From: Xenopus tropicalis
Taxonomy: Eukaryota > Chordata > Amphibia > Anura > Pipidae
Direction: 5' to 3'
Assembly: GCF_000004195.4 (NCBI RefSeq)
Contig: NC_030684.2
Span: 105,415,929 to 105,479,928, forward strand
DNA: 64,000 bases
The notes below the pieces were generated by a model. The model was not told where the DNA came from. It was given only the letters and a program-made list of their open reading frames with translations, and did no database searches. The stretch's first letter is position 1. Every line of letters starts with the position of its first letter. The translations under genes and the position numbers were made by a program. Shown here piece after piece: positions 23,131-34,237 of this stretch.

Positions 23131-23475
23131 AGGTATGGGATCTGTTATCCAGAATGCTTAGGACCTGGAGTTTCATGGGTAAGGGCTTCTTCTTTAATTT
23201 GGATCTCCGTACCTTAAGTCTATTAAAAAAAATTCTTCCATCTGTTTCTCCTTTTTGTTCCCATTCAGAAATAGGGAATCACCATGAAGTAAATGGTCAT
23301 TCCCTAAAAAAAAAAGGCCAAATGGTTAGAAGCAGGACGGCCCACTGACACCTGGGCCCACTGGGAGTTTTCCTGGTATCCTGGTGGGCCAGTCCAACAC
23401 TGGAGATGGCCTTTCCATAGTTCTGAGGTTTTTGGATGATGGGTTTCTAGATAACAGGTTCTATACCTATATTAC
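23131..23475 (+). mobile_element. Palindromic frog MITE with insertion
   Basis: Starts ACAGGTATGGGATCTGTTAT and ends TAGATAACAGGTTCTATACC. Internally interrupted at about 23335-23406 by a short GC-rich element. Confidence 0.75.
23335..23406. mobile_element. Short hAT-like GC-rich insertion, about 72 bp
   Basis: CAGGACGGCCCACTGACACC at one end and GGTGGGCCAGTCCAACACTG at the other are near-inverse. The internal GGGCCCACTGGGAGTTTTCC resembles a frequent frog repeat. No clear TSD, so the boundaries are tentative. Confidence 0.5.
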
Positions 23476-23579
23476 TGTCCCCATTAAATTTTCTTTCTAT
23501 CAGACAAAGTTTTTTCTGCCAAACAACACCAAGGGGCTCGAAAAGAAAAACTGGATTTGCACGAATTGGGCTATTCAGA

Positions 23580-24235
23580 TGAAGAAACCAGGGGGAGGGG
23601 CCAACAACAGCCAATCAAATTTCACCCATTGACTTTTATGGGGAAACTGAAACTGCTGCCAACCTTACAGCTTTGAGGCCACACTCCCCAAACTTGAATC
23701 ACACCATCATGGGGTCAGCCTGAATGAAAATATGATGATTGTTGGATGCCCAAAAGTTGGCGGAGCTGTGAACATTAAGATTTTACCTATTGACTTGGGG
23801 GAAATCCAACCTACTGCCATTCTCACAGTAATAATGCCGTGGTCCCCAAACTTTGCGGAGTTAGGCACCAGGTAACTGCGGTTTAAGGTTAGAAAAAGTG
23901 GGTGGGGCCACCAACAGCCAATCAGATTTTACCTATTGACTTTCAATGGGAAAATCCAACCTGCTGCCATTCTGACAGTATTAACACCAGGGTCCCCAAA
24001 CTTTTTACAGTTTGTCAATAGGGGACTGAAGTTTTAGTTTTGAAAAGTGGGCAGAGCCACCAACAGCCAATCATATTTCACATATAGAATTTTATTGGTT
24101 TGATGCCAGGGTTCCCAAAAAACAGTGGTTTTTACTATATAACTGTGGTCCAAGGTTAGAAAAAGTGGGCAGAGCCAACAACAGATCAGATTTAATTCAG
24201 TGACTTTACGTTTTTCAACCCAACATGAAGTTTGT
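23580..24235 (+). repeat. Diverged tandem repeat, 143-160 bp unit, about 4.5 copies
   Basis: The blocks GCCAATCA(G/A)ATTT, (A/C)C(C/T)ATTGACTTT, CTGCTGCCA and GGTCCCCAAACTTT recur in the same order, with anchors at about 23627, 23786, 23929, 24074 and 24197. Units differ by substitutions and small indels. A single inverted unit lies at 20780-21020. Function unknown. Confidence 0.7.
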
Positions 24236-24570
24236 TCTCAAACTTCCCTTTCTAGTTTGCTTTTGCTCCCCTACTACTTCATTATGCTGCTAACTGGCAA
24301 CCGCCCTTGTTATCTGTTGGGAGCTCTGTGTATTCAGGACAGCTTTCTGAGTGATGAAATCTAGTGAACCAGATCAGGCATATATAAAAGGTAACTTGTG
24401 TTTAAGAAATGTGTATTATATACTGTATATTATATAAATAAATATATTAGTCTGGGATAATGTTTTAGTTGAGTTTAGATCTGTGTATGCAGGTCGCTAG
24501 AGAACAGGATTGTTCCTGCATCAGATGGAGGTTTGCAAGAGAATTTTAATTTAAAGGATGTGTGTTGGAG

Positions 24571-24618
24571 TGTGTACCCACACATATATGTGTGTGTATA
24601 TATATATATATATATATA
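24571..24618. repeat. (TG)n/(TA)n microsatellite
   Basis: Short alternating TG then TA run, with ACACATATATGTGTGTGT forming a local palindrome. Confidence 0.85.
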
Positions 24619-24846
24619 GACTGTATTGCTGTTAATAACCCTTAGTACCCAAATGCCCTTATTTAAATGCTTCCAGGGTAGAACACAGGCTCCACTGGAC
24701 TTCTTTTAATTAGGATAAGACCTTGCAATGTAAGTGGAAGCTGTGCATATTTACTTACTTAACACTTTATACACACACAGCTGGTAAATGCCGGTGTTTT
24801 TAAAATAGGAACTAAAGCTCAACAAAGAATTAATCTGATTAATCTG

Positions 24847-25172
24847 AAGCCGAAAATCGCTTGCCGAAAATACCGCCATATGCTCCCACCTGTGCCTGCA
24901 CCCGAATGAATGAAATACGCTTGAGTGCAGGCACATGTAGCCGATATCCACTGAAGGTACGAAGTCTCATGTTTTTTGGCGAATATCGGCTACATGTGCC
25001 TGCGCCCGAGCGTATTTCGTTTGTTCGGGTGCAGGCACAAGGTAGGGCAAATGTACAGTAACGGGGCTTTTCTCGGCAAGTGTTTTTTGGTGCATTCCAT
25101 TCATTCGGGTTCAGACACAGGTAGGAGCTAATGGCGCCATTTCCGGCTAGCAATTTTAGGCTTGCCGAAAAT
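24847..25172. mobile_element. CpG-containing hairpin MITE, unclassified
   Basis: Nested inverted repeats: TAGCCGATATCC (about 24938) pairs with GGCGAATATCGGCTACATG (about 24978), CCACCTGTGCCTGCACCCGA pairs with sequences ending GGTGCAGGCACAAGGTAGGG and GACACAGGTAGGAG, and both ends carry TTGCCGAAAATA. CpG is retained well above the surrounding level. TSD not found. Confidence 0.6.
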
Positions 25173-25187
25173 ATACGGCATACACTA

Positions 25188-25501
25188 GGGGGCACATTTA
25201 CTAATCCATGAACGCTCCGAATGTGTCTGAACACGTTTTTTACGTAATGAGCGCATTTTCCGTGACTTTTTCGTACCTTGTGTGACTTTTTCAACACTTG
25301 CACGACTTTTTCGATGCTTGTGCAACGGATTGGTTTTGGCGCTGTTTACAATCGTTCGGTATGAAAATTTCGTGAATTTCGGATTGCCAATACGATATTA
25401 TCGTGACTAATACAATTTTTTCGGAAGCATTTTCATGCAATCTTCAGAAATTTTCATTTCCAATCCGAATTTTTCCCATTCGGGATTTGATCAATCTAAC
25501 C
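25188..25501. mobile_element. GGGGCACATTTA-type hairpin MITE, 314 bp
   Basis: Starts GGGGGCACATTTACTAATCC, with a 3-bp direct repeat CTA at 25185-25187 and 25502-25504. Internal subrepeats of the type GTGACTTTTTCGTACCTTG recur at about 20-bp spacing. A 3-bp TSD fits PIF/Harbinger-type elements; superfamily is inference. Sits 15 bp after the preceding hairpin. Confidence 0.7.
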
Positions 25502-25504
25502 CTA

Positions 25505-26100
25505 GGTGTGGCATCAACCTAAGGGAGTAGGAGATGAATCTAGAGGAAATATTTCTTTCTTCAAACTCTTTTCCTGTTACCGGTTCACACTCCCTTCTCT
25601 GTATCTATCAAAATACCTAGGTCACCACATGACAGCCCAGTGGAACCAACTCTTCTTCAGCTTGAGCAACCCATAAATCAACCCTCGCCATTGTTCATAT
25701 GCCTAATGACTGGGGCCTTTCTTTCATCTCACATCCTTATATACGGTACTTTGAACTTTTGGAAAAATAAATGGTAACTATAATAAAAAGAATAAATGAA
25801 TATAAGTTTCATATCAAGGAAACACACTATAACCATTAAAAATGATGAACTGTTTCTGAAGTAATTATATTTTCCACTTTCCTTCCTTTTAAGAATCTGT
25901 CATTTTTTTAAAGTGACAGATCTAATAGATTGGCCTGTGTTCCCTTTGCCCCGATGATGTATTTGAACTAATTGTCCAGTAAAAAAATCTGTCTCCAGCA
26001 CAAAGCCTGCACACAGAGATGGAGACGGATAGATGAGAGGGCGATAGTAAAAGTTACGTAATTCTTTTGGAAATGATACATTGTTTTTATATATGCACAA
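25505..26100. other. Noncoding DNA
   Basis: No gene or repeat recognised. Confidence 0.4.
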
Positions 26101-26109
26101 TATCATCAA

Positions 26110-26245
26110 GGTAGGGGCTCCCTTGTCATTGCCCCTGCCGCTTTTCATTATGCGGGCAATGACAAGGGAGAATGGACTAGGGGTAGGCAGGAGAGGTACC
26201 TAGGCAGGTGCCTCTTCTGCCTACCCCTAGTTCCGGCCCTGCCCT
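26110..26245. mobile_element. GC-rich hAT-like hairpin element
   Basis: CTCCCTTGTCATTGCCCCTG pairs with GGGCAATGACAAGGGAG (about 26154-26170), and CTAGGGGTAGGCAGGAGAGG pairs with CTCTTCTGCCTACCCCTAG. The end TTCCGGCCCTG matches the CAGGGCCGG termini of the hAT-type MITEs. No TSD identified. Confidence 0.5.
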
Positions 26246-26259
26246 TGGTTATGGTCCAG

Positions 26260-26965
26260 CCCTGGAAGTCTGCCTCTCTGTTTGCCCAAGACCCCCAGTT
26301 TTTTCTTTACTATTAAAACTGACTTAATTTCTAAAGTCTGGGCTTGGTCCTAATTCTCATTCTCTGAGACATCCAGTAGGCTGCCTAAATCCCTTTCTGC
26401 AAGGTACTGCAAGAAAGCTGAAATATGTGCACTCAGGAATGATTTAAAGATGTATGAAGTGATGAATATGCAATATATGACATCTGTTAGTTTAAATTCA
26501 GAGCAAAACTTTCATAATAAATGTGACATCTGGCTAGCCTAGCCCGCTGAGAAATAAGATCAAGCACTTAAAAATCAAAAATACGATTAGTGCCATATTT
26601 AACAGAATAAATTATTCTTCAAGTAAGCATTCTTATTAGTGCCGGTACAAATAAATTATATGTGAGAAGTCTGTAAAACAGGTGTAACAGAGTTTTGATA
26701 TACAGAAATATATATTGGGAGTTTGTATTGGGTAAGGCTGCAAAAGAACACTGTGAGTTGTAGTACAACAACAGCAAGGGTGCTTCAGGTGGGACATATT
26801 TGTATTCAACCATAGGTGTATTGTTTTTTTTATCTGGGTCCCCTCTGCACATAAGCACTGGTCACACACAAAGGGAGCAAAATTGTGCCTAGCAGTTGTA
26901 TTGCCTGGGCTAATACATAGCAACAAACAGGTATCAGGTACTTTCATCACATTTTATGTCATTGT
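26260..26965. other. Noncoding DNA
   Basis: No gene recognised; GTGAGTTGTAGTACAACAAC at about 26752 is a weak ZNF143-like fragment. Confidence 0.35.
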
Positions 26966-26969
26966 ATTA

Positions 26970-27110
26970 GTTGCCGTGACAAATCTCCCTTGTTGCAGGC
27001 GACTAATCTCCCCGAAATGCCATCCCACTGGCGAAAATGTAAAACGCCGGTGGGATGGCATATGCGGCACCGCGATTTCCCGAATTCCCGGAAGTTGCCT
27101 TGAGAGGAAA
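26970..27110. mobile_element. Partial 'GGAGATTAGTCGCC' MITE
   Basis: TGACAAATCTCCCTTGTTGC, GGCGACTAATCTCCCCG, CATCCCACTGGCG and GGTGGGATGGCATATGCGGC are all family hallmarks. Outer ends are lost. Confidence 0.75.
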
Positions 27111-27206
27111 CTTGAGAGTCCCTGCTCCTCGACTTCACTAGAGATGATTGGATGATGGCTTTCTCTAGGGAAATAAAGCTTTACTGGGTCATTTTTGATC
27201 CAAGAC

Positions 27207-28574
27207 ATAGGGGGGAATTCACAAAAGTGGTGATATTGAGACAAAATAAAAGTGGAGATTTGTGAATTAGGTGGAAAATCCGACAAATCTATCTCCACTT
27301 TTGCGAATTTGTCTTTTAAACAGACATTTTTCAGAATTTGTCATTTTCCCGACATTTTTTTTATGAATTTGCCTTTAGCTCTTAGTAAATCTGTCGGTGC
27401 CATCAAACCCAGTCCCACAGCTACAGCAGGATTTTGCATTTCATTTGCCATTTGTCATTTCACATGGGGGGCATTTCCTGAAGGGTAATTTTAGTTTTCC
27501 TAGGGAAACTATACATCAATTTTTTTAGGTCAATTGGGCTTTCTAATGTTTTATTTATTGCTGTGTAATTCCACTCCTGTAACAAGATTTAAGGGTCTAA
27601 ATACCGTCTTCTCTAGCCCCTACTCATTACTGGGCAGCAGCAATCCGGCCCCCACCCTAACATGCCCGGTGAATAGAGGTCCAACAGGACTAGGACCCAC
27701 TGGGTTTTTATCCAGTGCCCTGGGGGGCCAGCCCAACCCTGTACCCCAATATCCCAGTTTGGGTGCCAGTGTGCATGTACTGTTTGCTGATCACCAAGAT
27801 GGCTGCTGGGAACAGGTGGGGGCCAATGCTGTCAGGCAGCTCTGTATTTCTGGACATGCTATGGGGGCACAGATAAGTTGGGGCAAATGTCAGTGAAGTG
27901 ATGAAAGAGGGGGCACTGCTGCTAAAACTAAAAATTTGCCTGGGAGGATTTACTTTTCCTTTTAAGAAAAATGTTTACAATATATTCAAAAAAATGTTAT
28001 TATTGCCTCATTGATTAAGCTAAAACTAGCATAACCATGCAAATGTGAGGTAAAAACTTTTTATATAAGATATAAATTAAACTTTTTTTTTTAATCAGTG
28101 TTTTACGTGTTTATAAAATGTTAATAAGCTAAAACTAGCATAACCATGCTATTGTTCTAGGGTTAGACAGAAACTTGTCCCCTAACAATAGGCTGCTAAT
28201 TCCTATTAATATGTTACCGATCCCCCAATGGGGCCCCTACCTTAGGTGTGAAATGGAGACTGGGGGAAACAAAACAAAACAGAGGAGATTAGAATTGGTC
28301 TGACAGAGTTACACTGAGCTTTACTCCATTTTGAAAATGTCGGGGAAAAATGTCGGGAAAAAATGTTGTTAAAACATCGTATAAATGTTGTTTAAACGAC
28401 AAATTCACAAAAGTGTCTGTACACTGTCTTTCTTTCACCAAAAACGGAAAAGTGGCGGTTGAGTTGGAATTTAGGCGGATTTCTGTTTGTGAATCTGGAG
28501 AAAGTGTTTTCCACCAGTTTTTCCACCACTTTTACACCAAAAAGGGCTACCTCCACTTTTGTGAATTCCCCCTT
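27207..28574. repeat. Widely spaced inverted-repeat arms, possibly a disrupted MITE
   Basis: The left arm GGGGGGAATTCACAAAAGTG (27211 on) and the right arm CCACTTTTGTGAATTCCCCC (28552-28571) are inverse. Internal segments also pair (CATTTTCCCGACATTTTTT near 27340 with AAAATGTCGGGGAAAAATGT near 28336). About 950 bp of other sequence separates the arms, including GC-rich hAT-like sequence at 27630-27760. Either a long element or a hairpin MITE split by insertions. Confidence 0.5.
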
Positions 28575-28584
28575 ATGAGAGATT

Positions 28585-28650
28585 GTCTTCCCATAATTTA
28601 GAGATTTCTGGATAACAGGTTTCCAGATAATGGATCCCATACCTGTATTC
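28585..28650 (-). repeat. Palindromic frog MITE, terminal fragment
   Basis: ATAATTTAGAGATTTCTGGA, TAACAGGTTTCCAGATAATG and GATCCCATACCTGTA form the right end of the family. Confidence 0.7.
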
Positions 28651-28683
28651 AGACCCTTATTGTGTAACAGACACTTATTGTGT

Positions 28684-28857
28684 AACTATTAGGAGGGTTA
28701 TTATCTATTACTAGTTAAATGCTATTTACTTTTTATATTTATTAGATCTGTAAATAACTTAGGGGGATAAGGTATTTACAGATCTAATAAATATGAAAAG
28801 TAAATCAAAGTAAATAGCATTTAACTAGTAATACACAATAACCCTCCTAATAGGCAG
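28684..28857. repeat. 174-bp near-perfect palindrome
   Basis: CTATTAGGAGGGTTATTATC at the left pairs with AATAACCCTCCTAATAG at the right; the arms continue through ACTAGTTAAATGCTATTTAC and TTATTAGATCTGTAAAT with only small indels. The loop is about 20 bp. Likely a small MITE or a recent inverted duplication. Confidence 0.8.
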
Positions 28858-28869
28858 AAGCAGTAGAAT

Positions 28870-30530
28870 ATACCTTGCTAAAGGGCAGATACTTGGCACA
28901 AGAGTTCATTTTCTTCAAGCATTTTGGGTGGTGGCATTTAGACAATACCATAGACCATATAAATTACTTGATAAATACCCAAACATTCTTATATAGATCA
29001 TAATGACAGCTGTGAAGCTTCTGTGAAGAAGTGTAGTATTTATCACTGTTTGTTTTCTCAATTATTCTTTGCCACAAGTAGGCCTGTGAGCGTCACTCCC
29101 CTCGTCCAGTCACCTATTACATTACCGGCAGGGCTGCCTGTGATTGATGTCATTCTGACCTCTCCGTAGAATCCTTGAGTGTTCCAATATCCAGTTCCAT
29201 TCATCTGCACATGTTAATCCTCTATTCATATGGTCAACACTGTCTCATTGATTAACAGGATATATCATATTTAAATTCCACCAAAATTAATTTGCTGAAG
29301 TATAAATCCTCAGTCTTCGGGGGCAGATGAAAATATGATTTGTGGTGGCAGGTAGCAGTCCTTGAAACAAAAACAAAAAGAGGGGGTCTGTTTATTGATA
29401 CTACTCAGTGAACATCCATAAGTAATTCCTATCATATTGTTCTATCACTGCTTTATTTACAATGTAGTATTTCTTGACTAATGACGCAGTATGTCATGGC
29501 TACTGATCTCTGTAAATCCCTGTTTAACTGTCAGTTCACATATACATCAGGTTTTTAAGTCAAGAAAGCACCATGCTATTTACCTATTTACTCCTGATGC
29601 TCTTGGAGAAGAAAGGTGGTGCTTTTCATTAGTCTATCACACAACCAAGCAGAAAAGAACCAGGGTTCATTTAAAGTCACTTTGAGAACAAACTGGTAAA
29701 ATAATTGCTCCTATTATAATGCCATATACAAAGTGTGGTGCATACCGCATCAGACACAAGGCTTAGTGTGCTGCAGGGCCATGGGAGCCATGAAAGCAAA
29801 ACCTTGATAAGGAAGCAAGTACTGTGCTCCATTTGGGTACTGTGTCTACAGGCACTTGCTCTGTCAAATGCATTACTTATACTGAATGCTGTGTACAGGT
29901 ATGTGGACACTGTAGAGACCAAAGGCTTATCCAAATCACTAATGACTAGTCTCCAGATTATATAATAGTGGGTATTCTGAGTGGTTACACTAGTGATTTT
30001 ATATATAGGTGGTGACCAGTGATTTTATATATAGAGTATTTGTCTTAAAAATGCAGAGTTTGCAGGTTTAGTAACCTATAGCAACCAATTTTCTTGTTTT
30101 CAAATACCAAGTGCAAACTTTGTGACATTTTCCCATTAGTGTCTTTTTAAATCTGGACAACCATATGGCTAGCTTCTATAGAATCTCCTGTTGTCTTTGG
30201 GTCTAAAAGCTTCTCAATGACAAGTTCATTACTGCTGTAATCTAATGTATCCCTCCTGTTGCTGGCTGTCTACTTTCTCTTCTGAGCACAATTGTATTTT
30301 GCACTAAATTCTTCTAAAATGCCCCAAATGATGGGTGGTTCCTACTGATAGAGCCACAGCAGTTGGGGTTTTGTCCCCTAGTATTCCTAAAAGAAGTCAC
30401 AGAGATCACCCTTATACAGATGGAGGCAGGAGATCAAGATTTAAGGGGAAATGTATCAAAAATTCATATTAGCATTTAAACATTTTCTTGAAATGTTCCC
30501 AGCAGTTTAAATTTAATTATAGTTTTAGCT
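28870..30530. other. Noncoding DNA, partly possible conserved sequence
   Basis: No gene recognised. The stretch 29040-29330 is repeat-free and of balanced composition (TGATTGATGTCATTCTGACC, GATTAACAGGATATATCATA) and is a weak candidate for conserved noncoding DNA. AACCTATAGCAACCAAT at 30074 matches part of the 55188-55351 hairpin element. Confidence 0.3.
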
Positions 30531-30538
30531 TTTTCCTG

Positions 30539-30705
30539 TAGTGATGAGCAAATCTGTCCCTTATAGCTTCACCAAAAATTTGTAAAACTGCTGAAAAATT
30601 TGTGAAACTGTGAAAAATTAGCAAAATGCATTGAAGCCAATATGCCTCATTTATTCTTACTTTTTCTTATTCTTTTCTGGACCTGCACATCACTACCCTA
30701 CATCC
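30539..30705 (+). mobile_element. TAGTGATGAGC-type hAT MITE, diverged
   Basis: Starts TAGTGATGAGCAAATCTGTC and ends GCACATCACTA. Same family as 48891-49125 and 57093-57308. No TSD is recognisable here, consistent with decay. Confidence 0.6.
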
Positions 30706-30948
30706 CTTAGCTAAAATCCAACAACCGAACTGGCATCAATAACACAACTATATCTACCCCCTTCCAATTTTCATTCTAACTAATTTTTGGCTATGTGCGC
30801 AACAAATCATTTTGTGTGCACATTTGAAACCTGTGTTTGAAAACTGTGTGCTCAGATCAGACTTAATGCAAATTTTTGTGTTTTCACACAAAATACTTTG
30901 TGCACGCAGCTCAAAGGGAACATTGTGCCCTCTGATTTGAGTATAGCG

Positions 30949-31150
30949 TTAAAGGAGAAGGAAAGGTAAAAACTAAGTAAGCTTTATCAGAAAGGTCTAT
31001 GTAAATACAGCCATAAGCACTCACAGAAACTCTTCTCAAAAGAAACAGGATTTCTTGTCTCTTTGTTTTCCTGTGTCAGAGTGCGCAGCTCTTTCCTCTC
31101 TCCCCACCAGGGCAGTCCCAAATCTTCCAGTGCCTTTTTTTTAACATTCA
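30949..31150 (+). repeat. T2-type MITE, truncated
   Basis: TTAAAGGAGAAGGAAAGG and AGCTTTATCAGAAAGGTCTA match the copies at 15514 and 44107. The palindromic core and right end are missing. Confidence 0.8.
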
Positions 31151-31159
31151 CTGAAAATT

Positions 31160-32380
31160 TGGGACTCAAAGATTCATCTGAAATATCAGGCCCACGTGAG
31201 CCAAGCAGTTTGGCTTTGATTTTTGATAATTAGTCTAGAAACAAGTGTTCTCCTCCATCTAAACACAGAAGAGTGCTCCCTTGTGAGCTATTTAATGAAA
31301 TATACAGTTCTGCGTTGTCACCGTGCAATTTGTACATTTAGCGAAGAGACTTATCTCTCCATAACCAGCCCCCAACCAGCTCACAGTTAGGAGAGCAGCT
31401 GGGGAGGTGGGATTTCTGCTATATATATAACAGACCCCACAGTCCAGCACAGTCCAGGGCTTCCATCCTCCTGGGTCCCCCTGTGACCAGGGGGTCTCCT
31501 TCCTCTATAGTTATAGTTATGCCACTGCCTGACTCCATTTAAATATAGCAAGACAAGATCAGCCCATCCTCTTGCCTAAATATACAACTTGTACAATGAT
31601 AAAATGGAGGTAAATATTTTGTATAAGAGGGTTTTTGAAAACATTAAATTAAAAAGATATTATGTATGTAAGTGACAGTGACCCATTATAAAATATAGCA
31701 CTGAAACTGAACTAAAAAAAAACAACAAATGACCAATACAAATATTCTTTCTTTGTATAGGAGCAGTAGTAATCTTATCATATGCCTAAAGGCTATGTAC
31801 ATTAAGACGCTGCCTATGACACATGAGGAATGTAACTAAGGCCCTGAAGAATGTTATTCCACTTAAACCATATATAAATGGATGGCTAAGACCCACTTCA
31901 ACTATCACAGATGCTTTAATAACAGCAATCAACAAGCAGATTTTTTCCATGTGTGGAAAGGCCCTAAGGTGGTTGGACTTCATTTGGAATAAAGAGCAGA
32001 TGAAAGAGATGACAGGGGTGGCAGTATCTGCAGATTCCACAGAGGGTCTTTGCTGCATGTAAAACCGGAGAAATGAGCTCACACAACGGAAATTTAATTC
32101 TAAAATGTGTATGGCTGCAATATGACCTGTATACTGGGACTTGGCTCTAAAACTCCATTCTCAATGAAAAAGCACTTCTGAAAGGAAATGATTTCCTATT
32201 TATTGAATTAAATTTATCTGCAAGTTCCTAAAGTACAGTGGAGCTGCTTAAAATGGATTTTCTTTGTTCTTCTTAATGTTTAATTTGCTATTTAGATTTG
32301 TGGAGATTGATACAGATTTAGTATTGTGATCTACTTTTATTTTCAGTCCTAGATATGTTTGATGATGTAGAGAATATTCA
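31160..32380. other. Noncoding DNA
   Basis: No gene recognised. No repeat boundary seen apart from short AT-rich tracts. Confidence 0.4.
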
Positions 32381-32382
32381 CT

Positions 32383-32620
32383 GTAAAGGTGGCCATACAC
32401 TGTAATATCTGCTTGTTTAACTAGATCAACAAATGAGCGGATCTTCGCCCGATGTGCCCACCTAAGGTGGGCGATATTGGGCTAATATAATCATTTGGCC
32501 CTAGGCAAACAATCAAATTAAACCGGCTGGCATAGGCACCATCAGACTGAGGACCACATCAACAAGCCGATGCGGCCCCCAATCTTAAATTAAACCAGCC
32601 CAATCGAGAGTGGCATGTTA
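32383..32620 (+). repeat. 'GGTGGCCATACAC' interspersed repeat
   Basis: AAAGGTGGCCATACACTG, GCCCACCTAAGGTGGGCGAT and CATCAACAAGCCGATGCGGC are shared with 36149-36310; the left end recurs at 59772. Other copies begin TTAAGG, so a TTAA target is possible. No right terminus was found. Confidence 0.65.
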
Positions 32621-32755
32621 ACACACGTTCTACTGAGAGTTGCAAGTTTGTGGATCTACAGCTGAAGTTAACATAGAGTGTGAGCACCCCATATTTAAAA
32701 AGTTGTTACATGAAACCTTTTATATTCAAATTCTACAATAACCAACAGATTAACT

Positions 32756-33062
32756 TGGTGATCCCCAACCAGTGACTCGGGGGCAACATGTCGTTCACCA
32801 ACCCCTTGGATGTTGCTCTCAGTGCCCCCAAACCAGGGAGTTATTTTTAAATTCCTGACTTGGGGGCAAGTTTTGGTTGAATAAAAACAAGATTTACTGC
32901 CAAATAAAGCCCCTGTAAGCTGATAGTGTGCATAGAGGCTGCCTAATAGCCAATCTTAGCTCTTATTTAGCACCTTCATGAACTTTTATGGTGCTTGTGT
33001 TGCTCTCCAAGTCTTTTTACATTTGACTTTGGCTCATGAGTAAGAAAGGATGGGGAGCCCTG
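32756..33062 (-). mobile_element. hAT-type MITE, 307 bp (CCCCAACC family)
   Basis: Flanked by GATTAACT (32748-32755) and GACTAACT (33063-33070), a 7/8 TSD. Contains GTGATCCCCAACCAGTG, CAACATGTCGTTCACCAACC and CTTGGGGGCAAGTTTTGGTT. It is the inverse of the well-preserved 305-bp copy at 59285-59589. Confidence 0.85.
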
Positions 33063-33524
33063 GACTAACTAAATGTTATAAATCATTAACTAATTCCAAA
33101 GACTTGCAAAATGGTAAAACAGGAATCATATTTTGGAAGAAATTTCACTTCAACTGACTGGAAGAGAGCTATTTAGAGACCTCATAAGCCTTCGAAATGT
33201 ATCTCTCATCATAAAATTGATACCAAAATCTACTATACAGCTGGTATTATACCCCCTCAGGATTATCAAATATATATCCTTATACATCTAACCTATGCTG
33301 GAGAGGTCACATAGAAGTCAGAGATATACTGTATATATGGTAGACCTGTACTAGCATTTATAATCTTTGGATTTCTTTATCTGATTTAATAGCTGATCTT
33401 TTTAAAAGCATATTTGAACCTTCACCAGATACAATGCTATTTGGTATATACTCCACTCTGTCTAAAAAATCTATTAACAGCTGGAGGCCCTGGGTTGTGC
33501 TGGACTGTGGGGTCTGCTATATTA

Positions 33525-33705
33525 CATTACATTACATTAACATTTATTTATAAAGTGCCAACATATTCCGCAGCGCTGTACAATAAGTGGGTTACATACA
33601 TTGGACATACAGAGTAACATATAAAGCAATCAATAAGCGATACAAGAGATGAAGTGGGCCCTGCCCAAAAGAGCTTACAATCTACAAGGAGAAAGGGTTG
33701 AGACA
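33525..33705 (+). repeat. SINE/LINE-tail repeat (GCAGCGCTGTACAATA family)
   Basis: TTATAAAGTGCCAACATATT, CCGCAGCGCTGTACAATAAG, GGGCCCTGCCCAAAAGAGC and TTACAATCTA are hallmarks of a repeat widespread in frogs and fishes. Preceded by (ATTAC)n. A second copy lies at 49543-49745. Confidence 0.6.
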
Positions 33706-33709
33706 CAAG

Positions 33710-34237
33710 GGGGCACATTTACTAACCCACGAACGGGCCGAATGCATCCGATTGCGTTTTTTTCGTAATGATCGGTATTTTGCGATTTTTTCGGAAATTA
33801 TCGCGACTTTTTCGTTACCAATACGATTTTTGTGAAAAAACGCGAGTTTTTCGTAGCCATTCCGAAAGTTGCGCAAAATCTGCCGATTTTTTCGTAGCGT
33901 TAAAACTTGCGCGAAACGTCGCGATTTTTTCGGAGAGTTAAAACTTGCGCGAAACGTTGCGCCTTTTAAGTTTTAACGCTACAAAAAAGGCGCGACTTTT
34001 CGCGCAAGTTTTAACGCTACGAAAAAATCGCGACTTTGCGCAACTTTCGGAATGGCTACGAAAAACTCGAGTTTTTTCGCGCAAGTCGTAATGGCTACGA
34101 AAAACTAGCGTTTTTTCGCGCAAATCGTAAAGACGCCGAAAAAATCACAAAAAATACGAAAAAGACGCAAAATGTTTGTTTTCCAATCGGAATTTTTCCA
34201 ATTCGGATTCGAATTCGTGTCTTAGTAAATCAGCCCC
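33710..34237. mobile_element. GGGGCACATTTA-type hairpin MITE, 528 bp
   Basis: Left end GGGGCACATTTACTAACCCA, right end TTAGTAAATCAGCCCC, 3-bp direct repeats AAG at 33707-33709 and 34238-34240. The interior is a long imperfect palindrome of CpG-bearing subrepeats such as GCGACTTTTTCG / CGAAAAAATCGCG centred near 33970. The same family occurs inverted at 45073-45540. Protein-like frames inside are subrepeat artefacts. Confidence 0.8.
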
